From assembly GCF_035969385.1 (NCBI RefSeq), contig NZ_JAYKKJ010000003.1, forward strand, positions 1 through 64,000: 64,000 nt of DNA, written 5' to 3'. Made by a program: the position numbers and the translations under genes. The notes under the pieces were generated by a model. That model was not told where the DNA came from. It made no database searches and saw only the letters and a list, made by a program, of their open reading frames with translations. How positions within the stretch are numbered: position 1 is the stretch's first letter; each line of letters opens with the position of its first letter. Origin of the DNA: SELP01 sp035969385. GTDB lineage: Bacteria; Pseudomonadota; Alphaproteobacteria; Rhodobacterales; Rhodobacteraceae. Shown one piece after another: positions 44,896 to 53,887 of the stretch.

Positions 44896-45405
44896 TCAGG
44901 CAGCGCGGCTGGTCAGCACGCTGTCGATTTCCTTGGCGGCGGCGGTCTCATCGTTCCCTGCCACCGCTGCAATCTCGCGGGTCAGACGTTCCAGAGCAGC
45001 CTCGTACAGCTGACGCTCGGAATAGGACTGTTCGCGCTGGTCGTCGGCGCGGTGCAGGTCGCGGACCACCTCGGCAATCGCGATCAGATCGCCCGAATTG
45101 ATCTTCTGTTCGTATTCCTGGGCCCGACGCGACCACATGGCCTTTTTCACCTTGGCCTTTCCCTTCAGGGTTTTCATCGCATGGGCAACGACGTCCGGCG
45201 ACGACAGGCCGCGCATTCCAACTTCGGTCGCCTTGTTGGTCGGCACCCGCAGGGTCATCTTGTCCTTCTCGAAGGAAATCACGAAAAGTTCCAACTCGAA
45301 CCCGGCGACTTCCTGCTTTTCGATCGACACGATCTTGCCGACGCCGTGGGCGGGGTAAACCACGAAGTCATTCGGGCTATACTCGAGCTTCTTCGACTTG
45401 CTCAT
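44896..45405 (-). CDS. carD: CarD family transcriptional regulator
   Basis: The 169-residue product has the CarD/RID domain (FVVYPAHGVGKIVSIEKQEV, about 14-33; FVISFEKDKMTLRVP) and a basic C-terminal domain with MWSRRAQEYEQKINSGD. CarD binds RNA polymerase beta and stabilises open promoter complexes. GGAAGGA selects the ATG at 45405. Confidence 0.94.
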   Translation of the reverse strand: MSKSKKLEYSPNDFVVYPAHGVGKIVSIEKQEVAGFELELFVISFEKDKMTLRVPTNKATEVGMRGLSSPDVVAHAMKTLKGKAKVKKAMWSRRAQEYEQKINSGDLIAIAEVVRDLHRADDQREQSYSERQLYEAALERLTREIAAVAGNDETAAAKEIDSVLTSRAA

Positions 45406-45437
45406 ATTCGTCCTTCCTATGACGACCGAACTGTATT

Positions 45438-45480
45438 TGGCGACAAAACAACCGGCGGAGATAAACAGCATCTCCGTCGG
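45438..45480 (-). terminator. Terminator-like hairpin after fdxA
   Basis: Read leftward, CCGACGGAGAT pairs with ATCTCCGCCGG (one G-U) around a 7-base loop (45480-45452), followed by TTGTTTTGTCG. It lies between the fdxA end and the carD start. The rest of the 249-bp gap presumably holds the carD promoter. Confidence 0.65.
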
Positions 45481-45654
45481 TTTCGCGCCTATGTTGTCAG
45501 GTCATGAATCCAGCAGCATTAGGGGCATCATATCACAAAAATGGCACATCCGGAAGCGCCGCAGCGCAGCACCGGAAATACCCCATATATTGCGGGGGGT
45601 TAGGTCCGATTCCAAAATCTGGGGTCCGGCAGGCCGCGAAACCCGCCGAATCGC

Positions 45655-45990
45655 TTAGCCGCCTTCGCCGGGCTTTTCCGAGAAGAGGTCAAGCTTGCCG
45701 GGCTTGCCGTCCATCTCGTCGGCATTTGGCAGCGGGTCTTTCTTGGTCACGATGACCGGCCACATTTCCGAATACTTGCGGTTGAATTCCACCCATTTTT
45801 CCATCTCCGGTTCGGTATCGGGCCGGATCGCATCGGCGGGGCATTCGGGTTCGCAAACGCCGCAGTCGATGCATTCATCGGGGTGAATCACCAGCATGTT
45901 CTCGCCTTCGTAGAAGCAGTCCACGGGGCAGACTTCCACGCAGTCGGTGTATTTGCAGGCAATGCAGTTGTCGTTGACGATATAGGTCAT
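45655..45990 (-). CDS. fdxA: Seven-iron type ferredoxin FdxA
   Basis: The 111-residue product has cysteines C9, C12, C17, C21 and C25 (NCIACKYTDCVEVCPVDC) and C40, C43, C46 and C50 (ECIDCGVCEPECP), the pattern of ferredoxins with a 3Fe-4S and a 4Fe-4S cluster. The C-terminal KWVEFNRKYSEMWPVI extension is typical of FdxA. It shuttles electrons in the cytosol. It follows the S4 gene by 52 bases. Confidence 0.95.
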   Translation of the reverse strand: MTYIVNDNCIACKYTDCVEVCPVDCFYEGENMLVIHPDECIDCGVCEPECPADAIRPDTEPEMEKWVEFNRKYSEMWPVIVTKKDPLPNADEMDGKPGKLDLFSEKPGEGG

Positions 45991-46042
45991 TTGGGGCCAC
46001 CGGTTTCGTCTGTTTCGCGCCTAGCTAGGCCAAGCGCGGGCG

Positions 46043-46435
46043 TCATTCAAGATCGAAAGCCCCTTTCGCCCCCAACTGCGACGCCATGTTCCGGCGTTCT
46101 TTCTTTCCCGGGCGGCCCGTTCCATCGAACCCCGGATTGTGCGGAGGTTTTTCCGCAGGCGGCGGCGACAGGTCCTCGTAAAGCGCCTGCGCCTCGCTTG
46201 CGGGGCCGCGTCGGACCCCGATTCCCGTGATACGAACGACCTTGATGTCGTCTTCCTTGGCGAAGGTCAGAACATCGCCCGGGCCCACCGCGCGCGCCGG
46301 TTTCGACACCGGCGTGCCATCCACCCGAACCTTGCCCGCCGACACGATCGACGCGGCCAGCGTGCGCGTCTTGAAGAAACGCGCATGCCAGAGCCATTTG
46401 TCGATGCGGATCGTGTCCCGCGGGCTGTCCGTCAC
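46043..46435 (-). CDS. S4-domain RNA-binding protein (HslR-like)
   Basis: The 130-residue product has an S4 domain (RIDKWLWHARFFKTRTLAASIV, split, then GKVRVDGTPVSKPARAVGPGD) and a basic tail. HslR/Hsp15 binds stalled 50S subunits bearing nascent chains. It starts 9 bases after the helicase-like gene, as commonly seen in alphaproteobacteria. Confidence 0.9.
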   Translation of the reverse strand: MTDSPRDTIRIDKWLWHARFFKTRTLAASIVSAGKVRVDGTPVSKPARAVGPGDVLTFAKEDDIKVVRITGIGVRRGPASEAQALYEDLSPPPAEKPPHNPGFDGTGRPGKKERRNMASQLGAKGAFDLE

Positions 46436-46444
46436 GTCAGGCCG

Positions 46445-49243
46445 TCACTTCGTCTTGAAGCCTGACAGGGCAGCGGCGAAGGGGTTGTCGGGGTCGATCC
46501 GGGCCTCGCGCTTGGGCTTGGCCGCGAAGGTCTGGGGTTTCTGGTCGCCACGCGGCCCACCCTTGCCCTGCGGCTTGCCGCCCTTGCGCCCTTTCGGCCC
46601 GCCTTTCGAACGGTCGCCGCCGCGGGCCTCTTGTGGCCGTCCACCGCCCTTGCGCTGGCCGCGTCCGGCCCAGGTGAAGGTATAGAATACCTCCATCTCG
46701 GGCGCGGCATCTTCGGTCGGGATCTCGGCAGGGGCCTCTTGCGGGGCTTCTTGCGGCACCTCGACCGGCGCTTCCTGCGGCTGGTCCGCGGGCACTTCAA
46801 CCGGGGGCTCGGTGGGGGTTTCGTCGGGCTGACCCGGCAGTTCCGGCTCGCCTGCGACGACCGGTTTCGCCTTTTCGCGTTCGCCCTTTTCCGCCTTGTA
46901 TCCAAGGCCTTGCATCAGGTCGGCGAATTGTTCCAGCGTCATGCCGGTGATCGACAGCATATCGGGGTTGGCTTCGAAGCCGCCCTTGCTGTCCTTGTCG
47001 CGCAGCATGTCGGCCAGCCGTTCCAGCATGTCGATGCGGATCGCCCGTTCGCCCGCGGCGCGATAGCCGGCCATGGCGTAATACCCCGGCTCTGCCCCTT
47101 TCTGGGCGGGCACGGTGACAAGGCCCGGCGGCGGGGCTTCGGGGAAGTCCTGCAACCCCTTGGCCAGCGACCACAGCACAAGGCGCAGACGGGTCGGCGC
47201 CGGTTTCAGCAGCAGCGGCATGAAGACGGTGAACTGGCCAAAGCGGACGCCATGCTTGCGCAGCGCGCCACGGGCATCCTGATCCAGATCGCGCACCTCG
47301 TTCGCAACTTCGCCACGGGGAATGATCCCGAACCCTTCGGACAGGCGGAAGGCAAAGCCACGGGCCAGCCCGGTCAGCGCCTCGTCGCCCAGCATCGCCA
47401 GCATCGGCTCATAGAGGGCGGCAATCTTGCGGTCGATGAAGTGTTGCAGGCGGCGGGTGACCTTCTGGGCCACGTCATCGCCGGCTTCCTCGTCGACAAA
47501 GGCCTGCACCTGCGGCTTCATCGGTTCCGGCCCCGCGACAAGCTTGCCCACGGCCTGATCGCCCCACATCAAGCCACCCTGTTCGGTAAAGTCGATTTCC
47601 GTATCGGGGGCGTTGTAGAACCGGTCGGCCCGCAGGCTGAAATGCGGCGCAAGCGCCTGCACCGACGCCTGACGCAGGGTCTTTGCCTCGTCCGGGCTTC
47701 CGGTTTTGTCCATCCGGAAACGGAACCCTTCCAACCGCCCGACGAATTCGCCGTCGACGGTCACTTCACCCTGTTCGTTCACCTCGGCCACAAGGCCCTC
47801 CTTCTGCTTGAGCCGGCGAAGCAAAACTGATGTCCGCCGGTCCACAAATCTTTGCGTCAATGCCGCATGCAGCGCATCTGACAGGCGGTCTTCTACCGCG
47901 CGCGTGGCCCCGCGCCAATGGGATTCGTCCGCAAGCCATCCACGCCGTTGCGCCACATAGGTCCATGTCCGCACATAGGCCAGCCGTTTGGACAGCGTGT
48001 CGATATCGCCCTCGGGCCGGTCCACCCGCTTCACCTGCCGGGCAAACCAGTCGCGCGGGATCTCTCCGTGCTGGTGCAGGAAGGTAAAGATGTCCCGCAC
48101 AAGGTTGGCGTGTTCGCCCCGGCTGATCCCCCGGAAATCCGGCACCCGGCAGACATCCCACAAGAGTTTCACCGACGGCCCATCGCTGGCCCGGGCCATC
48201 ACCTCGATATCGGCCGACATGGCCCTGAGCGCGGCAAGGTCATCGGATTCGCGCACCCGGGTGAACCAGTCGTTGTCGGTCTTCTGTTCCAGCGCGCCCA
48301 AAAGCCGGTTCACCGATCCGAACCGAAGCGAGGAATTGCGCCATTGCAGTTTCTTCACCGGGCGGAACTGGTGGTTCTCGATCGCCTCGACCACAGCCGG
48401 ATCGAGGTCCGGCGCTTCGCCGGTCACGCCGAATGATCCGTGGGTCATGTGCCGCCCCGCCCGACCGGCGATCTGGGCCAGTTCGTCAACTGCAAGGGGC
48501 CGCATCCGCCGCCCGTCGAATTTGTCCAGCGCGGAAAAGGCGACGTGGTTCACGTCAAGATTCAGGCCCATCCCGATGGCATCGGTCGCGACAAGGAAGT
48601 CCACGTCGCCATTTTGATACATCTCGACCTGGGCATTGCGGGTCCGGGGGCTAAGTGCGCCCATGACCACAGCCGCGCCGCCCTTGGTCCGGCGCAGCAG
48701 TTCGGCGATGCCATAGAGATTATCAACCGAAAACCCCACAATTGCCGATCTTCCAGGCATTCGGCTTATCTTTTTCGAACCTGCATAGGTCAGGGTCGAA
48801 AACCGCTCCCGATGCAGGAACTGCACCTTGGGGACCAGCGCGGCGATGGCGGGGCGCATGGTTTCGGACCCCATGAACAGGGTCTCATGCAGGCCCCGGG
48901 CGTGCAATAGCCGGTCGGTGAACACATGGCCGCGTTCGGCATCGGCGCAGAGCTGAATTTCATCGACGGCCAGAAAATCACAGCCCATCCCCTCGGGCAT
49001 CGCTTCGACCGTACAGACCCAATATTGGGCGCGGTCGGGAACGATCCGTTCCTCGCCCGTGATAAGCGCCACCACTGACGGACCGCGCAGGGCGACGATC
49101 CGGTCATAGACCTCGCGCGCAAGAAGCCGCAGCGGCAGGCCGATCACCCCGGTCCGATGCGCCAGCATCCGTTCGATGGCGTAATGGGTCTTGCCGGTGT
49201 TGGTCGGCCCAAGCACGGCCGTGATCCGGGGGGCAGCAGACAT
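46445..49243 (-). CDS. SUV3-like ATP-dependent RNA helicase
   Basis: The 932-residue product has Walker A GPTNTGKTH (12-20), the DEIQ box (AVDEIQLC, about 95), SAT-like and motif VI (QIAGRAGRHMTHGSFGV). This is the mitochondrial SUV3-type helicase of the RNA degradosome, present in alphaproteobacteria. After about residue 800 the protein changes to low-complexity Pro-Gln-Glu repeats (PQEAPVEVPQEAP) and a Lys/Gly/Arg-rich tail (about 870-932), probably RNA-binding. It heads the helicase-S4-fdxA group. Confidence 0.9.
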   Translation of the reverse strand: MSAAPRITAVLGPTNTGKTHYAIERMLAHRTGVIGLPLRLLAREVYDRIVALRGPSVVALITGEERIVPDRAQYWVCTVEAMPEGMGCDFLAVDEIQLCADAERGHVFTDRLLHARGLHETLFMGSETMRPAIAALVPKVQFLHRERFSTLTYAGSKKISRMPGRSAIVGFSVDNLYGIAELLRRTKGGAAVVMGALSPRTRNAQVEMYQNGDVDFLVATDAIGMGLNLDVNHVAFSALDKFDGRRMRPLAVDELAQIAGRAGRHMTHGSFGVTGEAPDLDPAVVEAIENHQFRPVKKLQWRNSSLRFGSVNRLLGALEQKTDNDWFTRVRESDDLAALRAMSADIEVMARASDGPSVKLLWDVCRVPDFRGISRGEHANLVRDIFTFLHQHGEIPRDWFARQVKRVDRPEGDIDTLSKRLAYVRTWTYVAQRRGWLADESHWRGATRAVEDRLSDALHAALTQRFVDRRTSVLLRRLKQKEGLVAEVNEQGEVTVDGEFVGRLEGFRFRMDKTGSPDEAKTLRQASVQALAPHFSLRADRFYNAPDTEIDFTEQGGLMWGDQAVGKLVAGPEPMKPQVQAFVDEEAGDDVAQKVTRRLQHFIDRKIAALYEPMLAMLGDEALTGLARGFAFRLSEGFGIIPRGEVANEVRDLDQDARGALRKHGVRFGQFTVFMPLLLKPAPTRLRLVLWSLAKGLQDFPEAPPPGLVTVPAQKGAEPGYYAMAGYRAAGERAIRIDMLERLADMLRDKDSKGGFEANPDMLSITGMTLEQFADLMQGLGYKAEKGEREKAKPVVAGEPELPGQPDETPTEPPVEVPADQPQEAPVEVPQEAPQEAPAEIPTEDAAPEMEVFYTFTWAGRGQRKGGGRPQEARGGDRSKGGPKGRKGGKPQGKGGPRGDQKPQTFAAKPKREARIDPDNPFAAALSGFKTK

Positions 49244-49276
49244 GATTGTATCCCGGACTGGCGGGGGGCAAACGGG

Positions 49277-49837
49277 CTAGAGCGCCTGCCCCTCGAACTG
49301 AAGTTTCAAACGATCCGCGGCCTCTTGGGCCAGCGTATTCGCCGGGTAGATATCCAGCACCCGGCCATAAACCTCAAGCGCCTCTTCCGGGCGCTCCAAT
49401 TCTTCCAGCATGACCGCGAATCCGCGCATGGCGTCGAAATGCCGGGGGTTGAGCGCGAGGGTCTGGCGCAGGTCATCCAGCGCCGGACCGGGCAGGTCGA
49501 GAAGGTAATAGGCGATGGCGCGGCAGGAATAGCCTTCGGCGAAATCCGGCGCATGGTCGATCACGGCGGTGCAATGTTCGGAGGCGGCGAGCGGGTCGCC
49601 CGCGTCGATCGCCTCTTGCCCACGGCGCAGCAGCAGGTCGATGGCCGCCGATCCGCTCTTGCTCCACTCTGCCCGAATCTGATCGCCGATCCGGTCCGCA
49701 TCGGCCCCTTGCGCCGCCTGCAAATCGTCGAACAGCGCATCTAACGCAGCGTCATCCGCCATGGCGGGTAGGGAAAACCCGACTGCGACGACAGATGCCG
49801 CAACGATAGATTTGAAGTGATCGGTCAGAGTGCCCAT
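49277..49837 (-). CDS. TPR-containing periplasmic protein
   Basis: The 186-residue product has a signal peptide (about 1-27, ending AMA-D) and three tetratricopeptide-like repeats (about 70-180), e.g. AIAYYLLDLPGPALDDLRQTLALNPRH (split) and FAVMLEELERPEEALEVYGRVLDIYP (split). It is probably a periplasmic scaffold. Its gene lies 33 bases upstream of the SUV3-like helicase on the same strand. Confidence 0.82.
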   Translation of the reverse strand: MGTLTDHFKSIVAASVVAVGFSLPAMADDAALDALFDDLQAAQGADADRIGDQIRAEWSKSGSAAIDLLLRRGQEAIDAGDPLAASEHCTAVIDHAPDFAEGYSCRAIAYYLLDLPGPALDDLRQTLALNPRHFDAMRGFAVMLEELERPEEALEVYGRVLDIYPANTLAQEAADRLKLQFEGQAL

Positions 49838-49909
49838 AACGTCAATGTAACCTATGCCGCGTAGGGTTCCAGTACCCCAGCGGTCAAATCATCGAAAGGA
49901 CGACACGGG

Positions 49910-50200
49910 ATGAGCGAAATTCTGACTGCGGCGGTTGCCGCCCTGAACGACAAGATGGGCGGCGCGGGCTTTGACGGCTCTGCCAAGTTCCAGATCGAAG
50001 GCGAAGGCGCGATCGTGATCGACGGCTCCGGTGCCCATGTCAGCGACGATGACGCCGACGTGACCCTCTCGGCCAGCGCCGAAACCTTTCAGGCGATCCT
50101 TGAAGGAGAGGAAAACCCGACGGCCGCTTTCATGACCGGCAAGCTGACCGTGGATGGCGACATGGGTATGGCGATGAAGCTGGCCGGGGTTCTGGCCTGA
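49910..50200 (+). CDS. SCP2 sterol-binding domain protein
   Basis: The 96-residue product has the SCP2 fold pattern: FDGSAKFQIEGEGAIVIDG, DADVTLSASAETFQAILEGE and AAFMTGKLTVDGDMGMAMKL (the GKL.VDG signature). It binds fatty acyl or other lipids in a cytosolic pocket. AAAGGACG precedes the start. Its stop overlaps the hydrolase start (TGATG). Confidence 0.9.
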   Translation: MSEILTAAVAALNDKMGGAGFDGSAKFQIEGEGAIVIDGSGAHVSDDDADVTLSASAETFQAILEGEENPTAAFMTGKLTVDGDMGMAMKLAGVLA

Positions 50201-51138
50201 TGCTGGCGGGCGCACCCTATTTCGATGCGGTGGCGGACGGGCCGGCCGGGGGCCGGACCGAATGGTTGCGCACGTCGGACGGGGTGCGCATCCGCGTGGG
50301 CCATTGGACCGGGCCAGAGGCGCGGGGCACCGTCCTGCTGTTTCCAGGCCGGACCGAATATATCGAAAAATACGGGCGCGCGGCGCGCGATCTGCTGGAC
50401 CGTGGCTTTGCGACGGTCGCGGTGGACTGGCGGGGACAAGGATTGGCCGACCGGCCGGATCACAACCCGATGCAGGGCCATGTGCACCACTTCCACGACT
50501 ACCAAAAGGATGTCGCGGCGGTGCTGCGCTATGCCCGCGATCAGGGTTTGCCCGAACCCTTCTACCTGATTGCCCATTCCATGGGCGGCTGCATTGGCCT
50601 GCGCGCCCTGTATGACGGGCTGCCGGTCAGGGCTGCGGCCTTTTCGGCCCCAATGTGGGGGATCGGAATCGCCCCGGCCCTGCGCCCCTTTGCCTGGGTC
50701 GTGTCGTCCCTGTCCAAACCGCTGGGGTTCAGCCATAGGTTCCCGCCGGGCCAGAACGCCGACAGCTACGTGAATACCGCCGATTTCAACGAGAATTCCC
50801 TGACCACCGACCGCGAGATGTTCGACTACATGCTCGACCAGCTTCGGGCGCACCCGGATCTTGCCCTTGGCGGACCGTCCCTGCGCTGGCTCGGCGAGGC
50901 GCTGGTGGAAATGCGGGCGCTGGCACGGAAACCTTCACCCGATGTGCCGACGATCACCTTTCTTGGCACGGCCGAGGATATCGTGGACCCGAGCCGCATC
51001 CGCGACCGGATGGGCCGCTGGCCAAATGGAACCTTGGTCGAGATCGACGGCGCCCGTCACGAAGTGATGATGGAAGGGCCCGAGACCCGGAAGATGGTGT
51101 TCGATCGGATCGCCGGCCATTTCAACGCCGCGCCCTGA
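50200..51138 (+). CDS. Alpha/beta hydrolase (lysophospholipase-like)
   Basis: The 312-residue product has an alpha/beta fold with GXSXG in IAHSMGGC (Ser about 128), the oxyanion strand VLLFPGRTEYIEKYG, catalytic Asp in FLGTAEDIVDP and His in GARHEVMME. The Serine aminopeptidase S33/PldB-type pattern suggests a monoacylglycerol or lysophospholipid hydrolase. Coupling to the SCP2 lipid-binding gene supports a lipid substrate (inference). Confidence 0.87.
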   Translation: MLAGAPYFDAVADGPAGGRTEWLRTSDGVRIRVGHWTGPEARGTVLLFPGRTEYIEKYGRAARDLLDRGFATVAVDWRGQGLADRPDHNPMQGHVHHFHDYQKDVAAVLRYARDQGLPEPFYLIAHSMGGCIGLRALYDGLPVRAAAFSAPMWGIGIAPALRPFAWVVSSLSKPLGFSHRFPPGQNADSYVNTADFNENSLTTDREMFDYMLDQLRAHPDLALGGPSLRWLGEALVEMRALARKPSPDVPTITFLGTAEDIVDPSRIRDRMGRWPNGTLVEIDGARHEVMMEGPETRKMVFDRIAGHFNAAP

Positions 51139-51144
51139 CCAAAT

Positions 51145-51336
51145 GGTGGGTCAAGACCCACCTTGCGCCCTGTCTTTCAACGCGCTGGACCCACCGCATC
51201 CCCGCCGCCGCGCACGACGGTGTTCGGCACCCTCATCCTCCCCACTCTCATTTTGCCCCAAATACTCCGGGGTGAATGGCCCAACGGGCCAGAGGGGCAG
51301 AGCCCCTCAAAGGTAAGGTAGGTTTCAACCCACCCT
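51145..51336. repeat. Cluster of intergenic repeats before pepF
   Basis: GGTGGGTC-aa-GACCCACC is at 51145-51162; GGTAGGTT-tc-AACCCACC (one mismatch) is at 51319-51336. Between them lies the second copy of the CCGGGGTGAATGGCCC...GAGGGGCAGAGCCCC element (51267-51307). The whole 271-bp gap between the hydrolase and pepF is largely built of these. Confidence 0.75.
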
Positions 51337-51380
51337 CTCCGCCCCCGGGGGTTTCATGTCGACGGGCAAAGCACTATCTC

Positions 51381-51395
51381 TGACGTCAAACGTCA
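51381..51395. promoter_or_regulatory. TGACGT-caa-ACGTCA dyad before pepF
   Basis: A perfect 6-bp inverted repeat with a 3-bp spacer ending 14 bp before the pepF start codon. It shares the ACGT core with the operator cluster at 17.18 kb. Confidence 0.35.
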
Positions 51396-51409
51396 TGACG
51401 AGGTATTCC

Positions 51410-53224
51410 ATGCGCACCCCTACCCCCAATTTCGACAAAGACAGCCGCGGCGCCAACGCTTTGGGCCAATTGCCGGATTGGGACCTGACCGACCTTTACG
51501 CCGATCCCGATGCACCGGAACTGGCGCGCGATCTGGACTGGCTTGAAACCGCCTGCGCCAGTTTCGCCGCCGATTACGAAGGAAAGCTGGCCGATCTGGA
51601 CGGCGCCGGGCTGGCCGAGGCGGTAAAGCGATACGAGGAGATCGACATCATCGCCGGGCGGATCATGTCATATGCCGGCCTGCGCTACTACCAGATGACC
51701 ATGGACGGCGAGCGGGCGAAATTCATGTCCGACTGTCAGGATAAGGTCACCACCTTCACCACGCCGCTTGTCTTCTACAGCCTCGAATTCAACCGCCTGT
51801 CGGACGAAGCGCTGGACGCCGCCTATGCCGCAAGCGCCGATCTGGCCCGCTATCGCCCGGTGCTGGACCGGATGCGGGCGATGAAGCCTTACCAGCTGTC
51901 GGACGAGTTGGAGAAATTCCTGCACGACCAGTCTACCGTCGGGGCCAGCGCCTGGAACAAGCTGTTCGATGAAACCATGGCCGGGCTGATGTTCACCGTC
52001 GATGGCGAGGAACAGAACCTTGAGGCGACGTTGAACCTTCTGACCGAACAGGATCGCGCCACGCGCGAGGCGGCGGCCCGCGAACTGGCCCGGGTCTTTG
52101 GCCAGAACGTGAAACTGTTCGCCCGTGTTCACAACACGCTCGCCAAGGAAAAGCAGATCGAGGACCGCTGGCGCGGCTTCCCCACCCCGCAGACCGGCCG
52201 CCACCTGTCCAACCATGTGGAACCCGAGGTGGTCGAGGCGCTGCGCAACGCGGTGGTCGCCGCCTACCCGCGCTTGTCGCATCGCTATTACGCGCTGAAG
52301 GCGAAATGGATGGGGCTGGACCGGATGCAGGTCTGGGACCGCAACGCGCCCCTGCCGATGGAATCCGACCGGATCGTGAATTGGGAAGAGGCCCGCAAGA
52401 CCGTGATGGAAGCCTACGCCGGGTTCGATCCGCGCATGGCCGAGCTTGCCGAACCGTTCTTCGACAAAGGCTGGATCGACGCGGGCGTGAAACCGGGCAA
52501 GGCCCCCGGCGCCTTTGCCCACCCGACCGTCACCACGGTGCACCCCTATGTGATGCTCAACTACATGGGCAAACCGCGCGATGTGATGACCTTGGCGCAT
52601 GAACTGGGCCACGGTGTCCATCAGGTGCTGGCCGCCGGTCAGGGGGAACTTCTGTCCTCCACCCCGCTGACGTTGGCCGAAACCGCCTCGGTCTTTGGGG
52701 AGATGCTGACCTTCCGCAAGCTTCTGGCCGACGCCAAGGATGACGCGGAACGCAAGGTTCTTCTGGCGGGCAAGGTCGAGGACATGATCAACACGGTCGT
52801 GCGCCAGATCGCCTTTTACGATTTCGAATGCAAATTGCACGCCGCCCGCGCCGAAGGCGAATTGACACCCGAGGATATCAACGCCCTGTGGATGTCCGTG
52901 CAGGCCCAAAGCCTTGGGCCGGTCTTCGACTTCATGGAAGGCTATGAAACCTTCTGGTCCTACATCCCCCACTTCGTCCATTCGCCCTTCTACGTCTACG
53001 CCTATGCCTTCGGCGACGGGTTGGTGAACGCGCTCTATGCTGCCTACGAAGAAAGCGACGGGGATTTCCAGGAGAAATATTTCGATATGCTCAAAGCGGG
53101 CGGGTCGAAGCACCACAAGGACCTTTTAGCACCCTTTGGTCTGGATGCCAGCGACCCGGCATTCTGGGACAAGGGCCTGTCGATGATCGAAGGCTTCATC
53201 GACGAATTGGAAGCCATGGGCTGA
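51410..53224 (+). CDS. pepF: Oligoendopeptidase F
   Basis: The 604-residue M3B metallopeptidase has HELGH (LAHELGHGVHQV) and the LAETASVFGEML segment with the third zinc ligand. N-terminal LPDWDLTDLYADPDAPEL is typical. It cleaves 7-17-residue peptides in the cytosol. The ATG at 51410 with GACGAGG upstream gives family length; the in-frame ATG at 51356 would place the dyad and repeat sequence in the gene. Confidence 0.93.
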   Translation: MRTPTPNFDKDSRGANALGQLPDWDLTDLYADPDAPELARDLDWLETACASFAADYEGKLADLDGAGLAEAVKRYEEIDIIAGRIMSYAGLRYYQMTMDGERAKFMSDCQDKVTTFTTPLVFYSLEFNRLSDEALDAAYAASADLARYRPVLDRMRAMKPYQLSDELEKFLHDQSTVGASAWNKLFDETMAGLMFTVDGEEQNLEATLNLLTEQDRATREAAARELARVFGQNVKLFARVHNTLAKEKQIEDRWRGFPTPQTGRHLSNHVEPEVVEALRNAVVAAYPRLSHRYYALKAKWMGLDRMQVWDRNAPLPMESDRIVNWEEARKTVMEAYAGFDPRMAELAEPFFDKGWIDAGVKPGKAPGAFAHPTVTTVHPYVMLNYMGKPRDVMTLAHELGHGVHQVLAAGQGELLSSTPLTLAETASVFGEMLTFRKLLADAKDDAERKVLLAGKVEDMINTVVRQIAFYDFECKLHAARAEGELTPEDINALWMSVQAQSLGPVFDFMEGYETFWSYIPHFVHSPFYVYAYAFGDGLVNALYAAYEESDGDFQEKYFDMLKAGGSKHHKDLLAPFGLDASDPAFWDKGLSMIEGFIDELEAMG

Positions 53225-53231
53225 GACCGGG

Positions 53232-53257
53232 GTAAGGTGGGTCTAAACCCACCTTAC
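53232..53257 (+). terminator. Palindrome acting as pepF terminator
   Basis: GTAAGGTGGGT and ACCCACCTTAC form an 11-bp stem with a CTAA loop, followed by TTGG. It is a member of the dispersed palindrome family, here placed 8 bases after the pepF stop. Confidence 0.55.
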
Positions 53258-53280
53258 TTGGCCTCGTGCGGGTGGAACGA

Positions 53281-53667
53281 TCAGGCGTAGCAGACCACCT
53301 CGATCTCGACCCCGTTGTTTTCATCGAAATAGAAGCGGCGGCCCGGTTCGTAGTCCGCATGGGAATGCGGCGCGAACCCTTCGGCGCGGACCGCCGCCTC
53401 GGCCGCGGCCAGGTCGTCCACGACGATCCCGATATGGTTCAGCCCACCCCGCATGAGATAACTGTTGTCGGCCGGGGTTTGCGCCGCACCGCCGTCCGGG
53501 CCTGTGTACAGTGCCAGATACTGGTCGCCGGTTCCGACGTGAACGGTAAAGCCGCCATTGATAGCCGTTCCTTCCCAGCGGGTTTCCCAGCCAAACAGCC
53601 GATGCAGGACCGCGGCTGTGGCGCGTGGGTCGGCAACGGTCACGTTCACATGTTCAAGCCTTGCCAT
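53281..53667 (-). CDS. VOC family (glyoxalase-like) protein
   Basis: The 128-residue product has a vicinal oxygen chelate fold: LEHVNVTVADPRATAAVLHRLFGW (split) and GLNHIGIVVDDLAAAEAAVRAEG (split), with metal-ligand positions H6, H79 and the late ENNGVEIEVV Glu. Substrate unknown. AGGGGG selects the ATG at 53667. It diverges from the soxR gene. Confidence 0.85.
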   Translation of the reverse strand: MARLEHVNVTVADPRATAAVLHRLFGWETRWEGTAINGGFTVHVGTGDQYLALYTGPDGGAAQTPADNSYLMRGGLNHIGIVVDDLAAAEAAVRAEGFAPHSHADYEPGRRFYFDENNGVEIEVVCYA

Positions 53668-53806
53668 TCCGGCCCCCTTTCCGATCAAGCCCAAAGCGGA
53701 CACAGCCCGCGGTCAGGTCGTGCCCCCACCCCAGCCCATCCCGTTCAAGGTGCCGCACCACCGCAGGCGGCAGGCACACCCGTTCCGAATTCCGTTCCCA
53801 TGGCAT
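53654..53806 (-). CDS. Possible 50-residue protein upstream of the VOC gene
   Basis: This short open frame has AAAGGA seven bases before its ATG at 53806. It encodes about 50 residues, rich in Arg and Gly, with two cysteines (MPWERNSERVCLPPAVV at the start). Its end overlaps the VOC start by 14 bases in another frame. No family is recognised. The good ribosome site and overlap suggest it may be real, possibly a leader or coupled small protein. Confidence 0.3.
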   Translation of the reverse strand: MPWERNSERVCLPPAVVRHLERDGLGWGHDLTAGCVRFGLDRKGGRNGKA

Positions 53807-53825
53807 CGTTCAATCCTTTCTTGCC

Positions 53826-53854
53826 TTGTGTTCAACCTTCGACTCAGGTGTAAT
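53826..53854 (+). promoter_or_regulatory. Promoter of soxR with dyad in the spacer
   Basis: TTGTGT (53826-53831) and TGTAAT (53849-53854) are separated by 17 bp. Inside and at the edge of the spacer, ACCT and AGGT form a dyad with a 7-bp centre. MerR-family regulators bind such spacer dyads. Confidence 0.45.
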
Positions 53855-53887
53855 TTCTCAAGTCCGCTTTAGATCAAGGGGTTTTTC

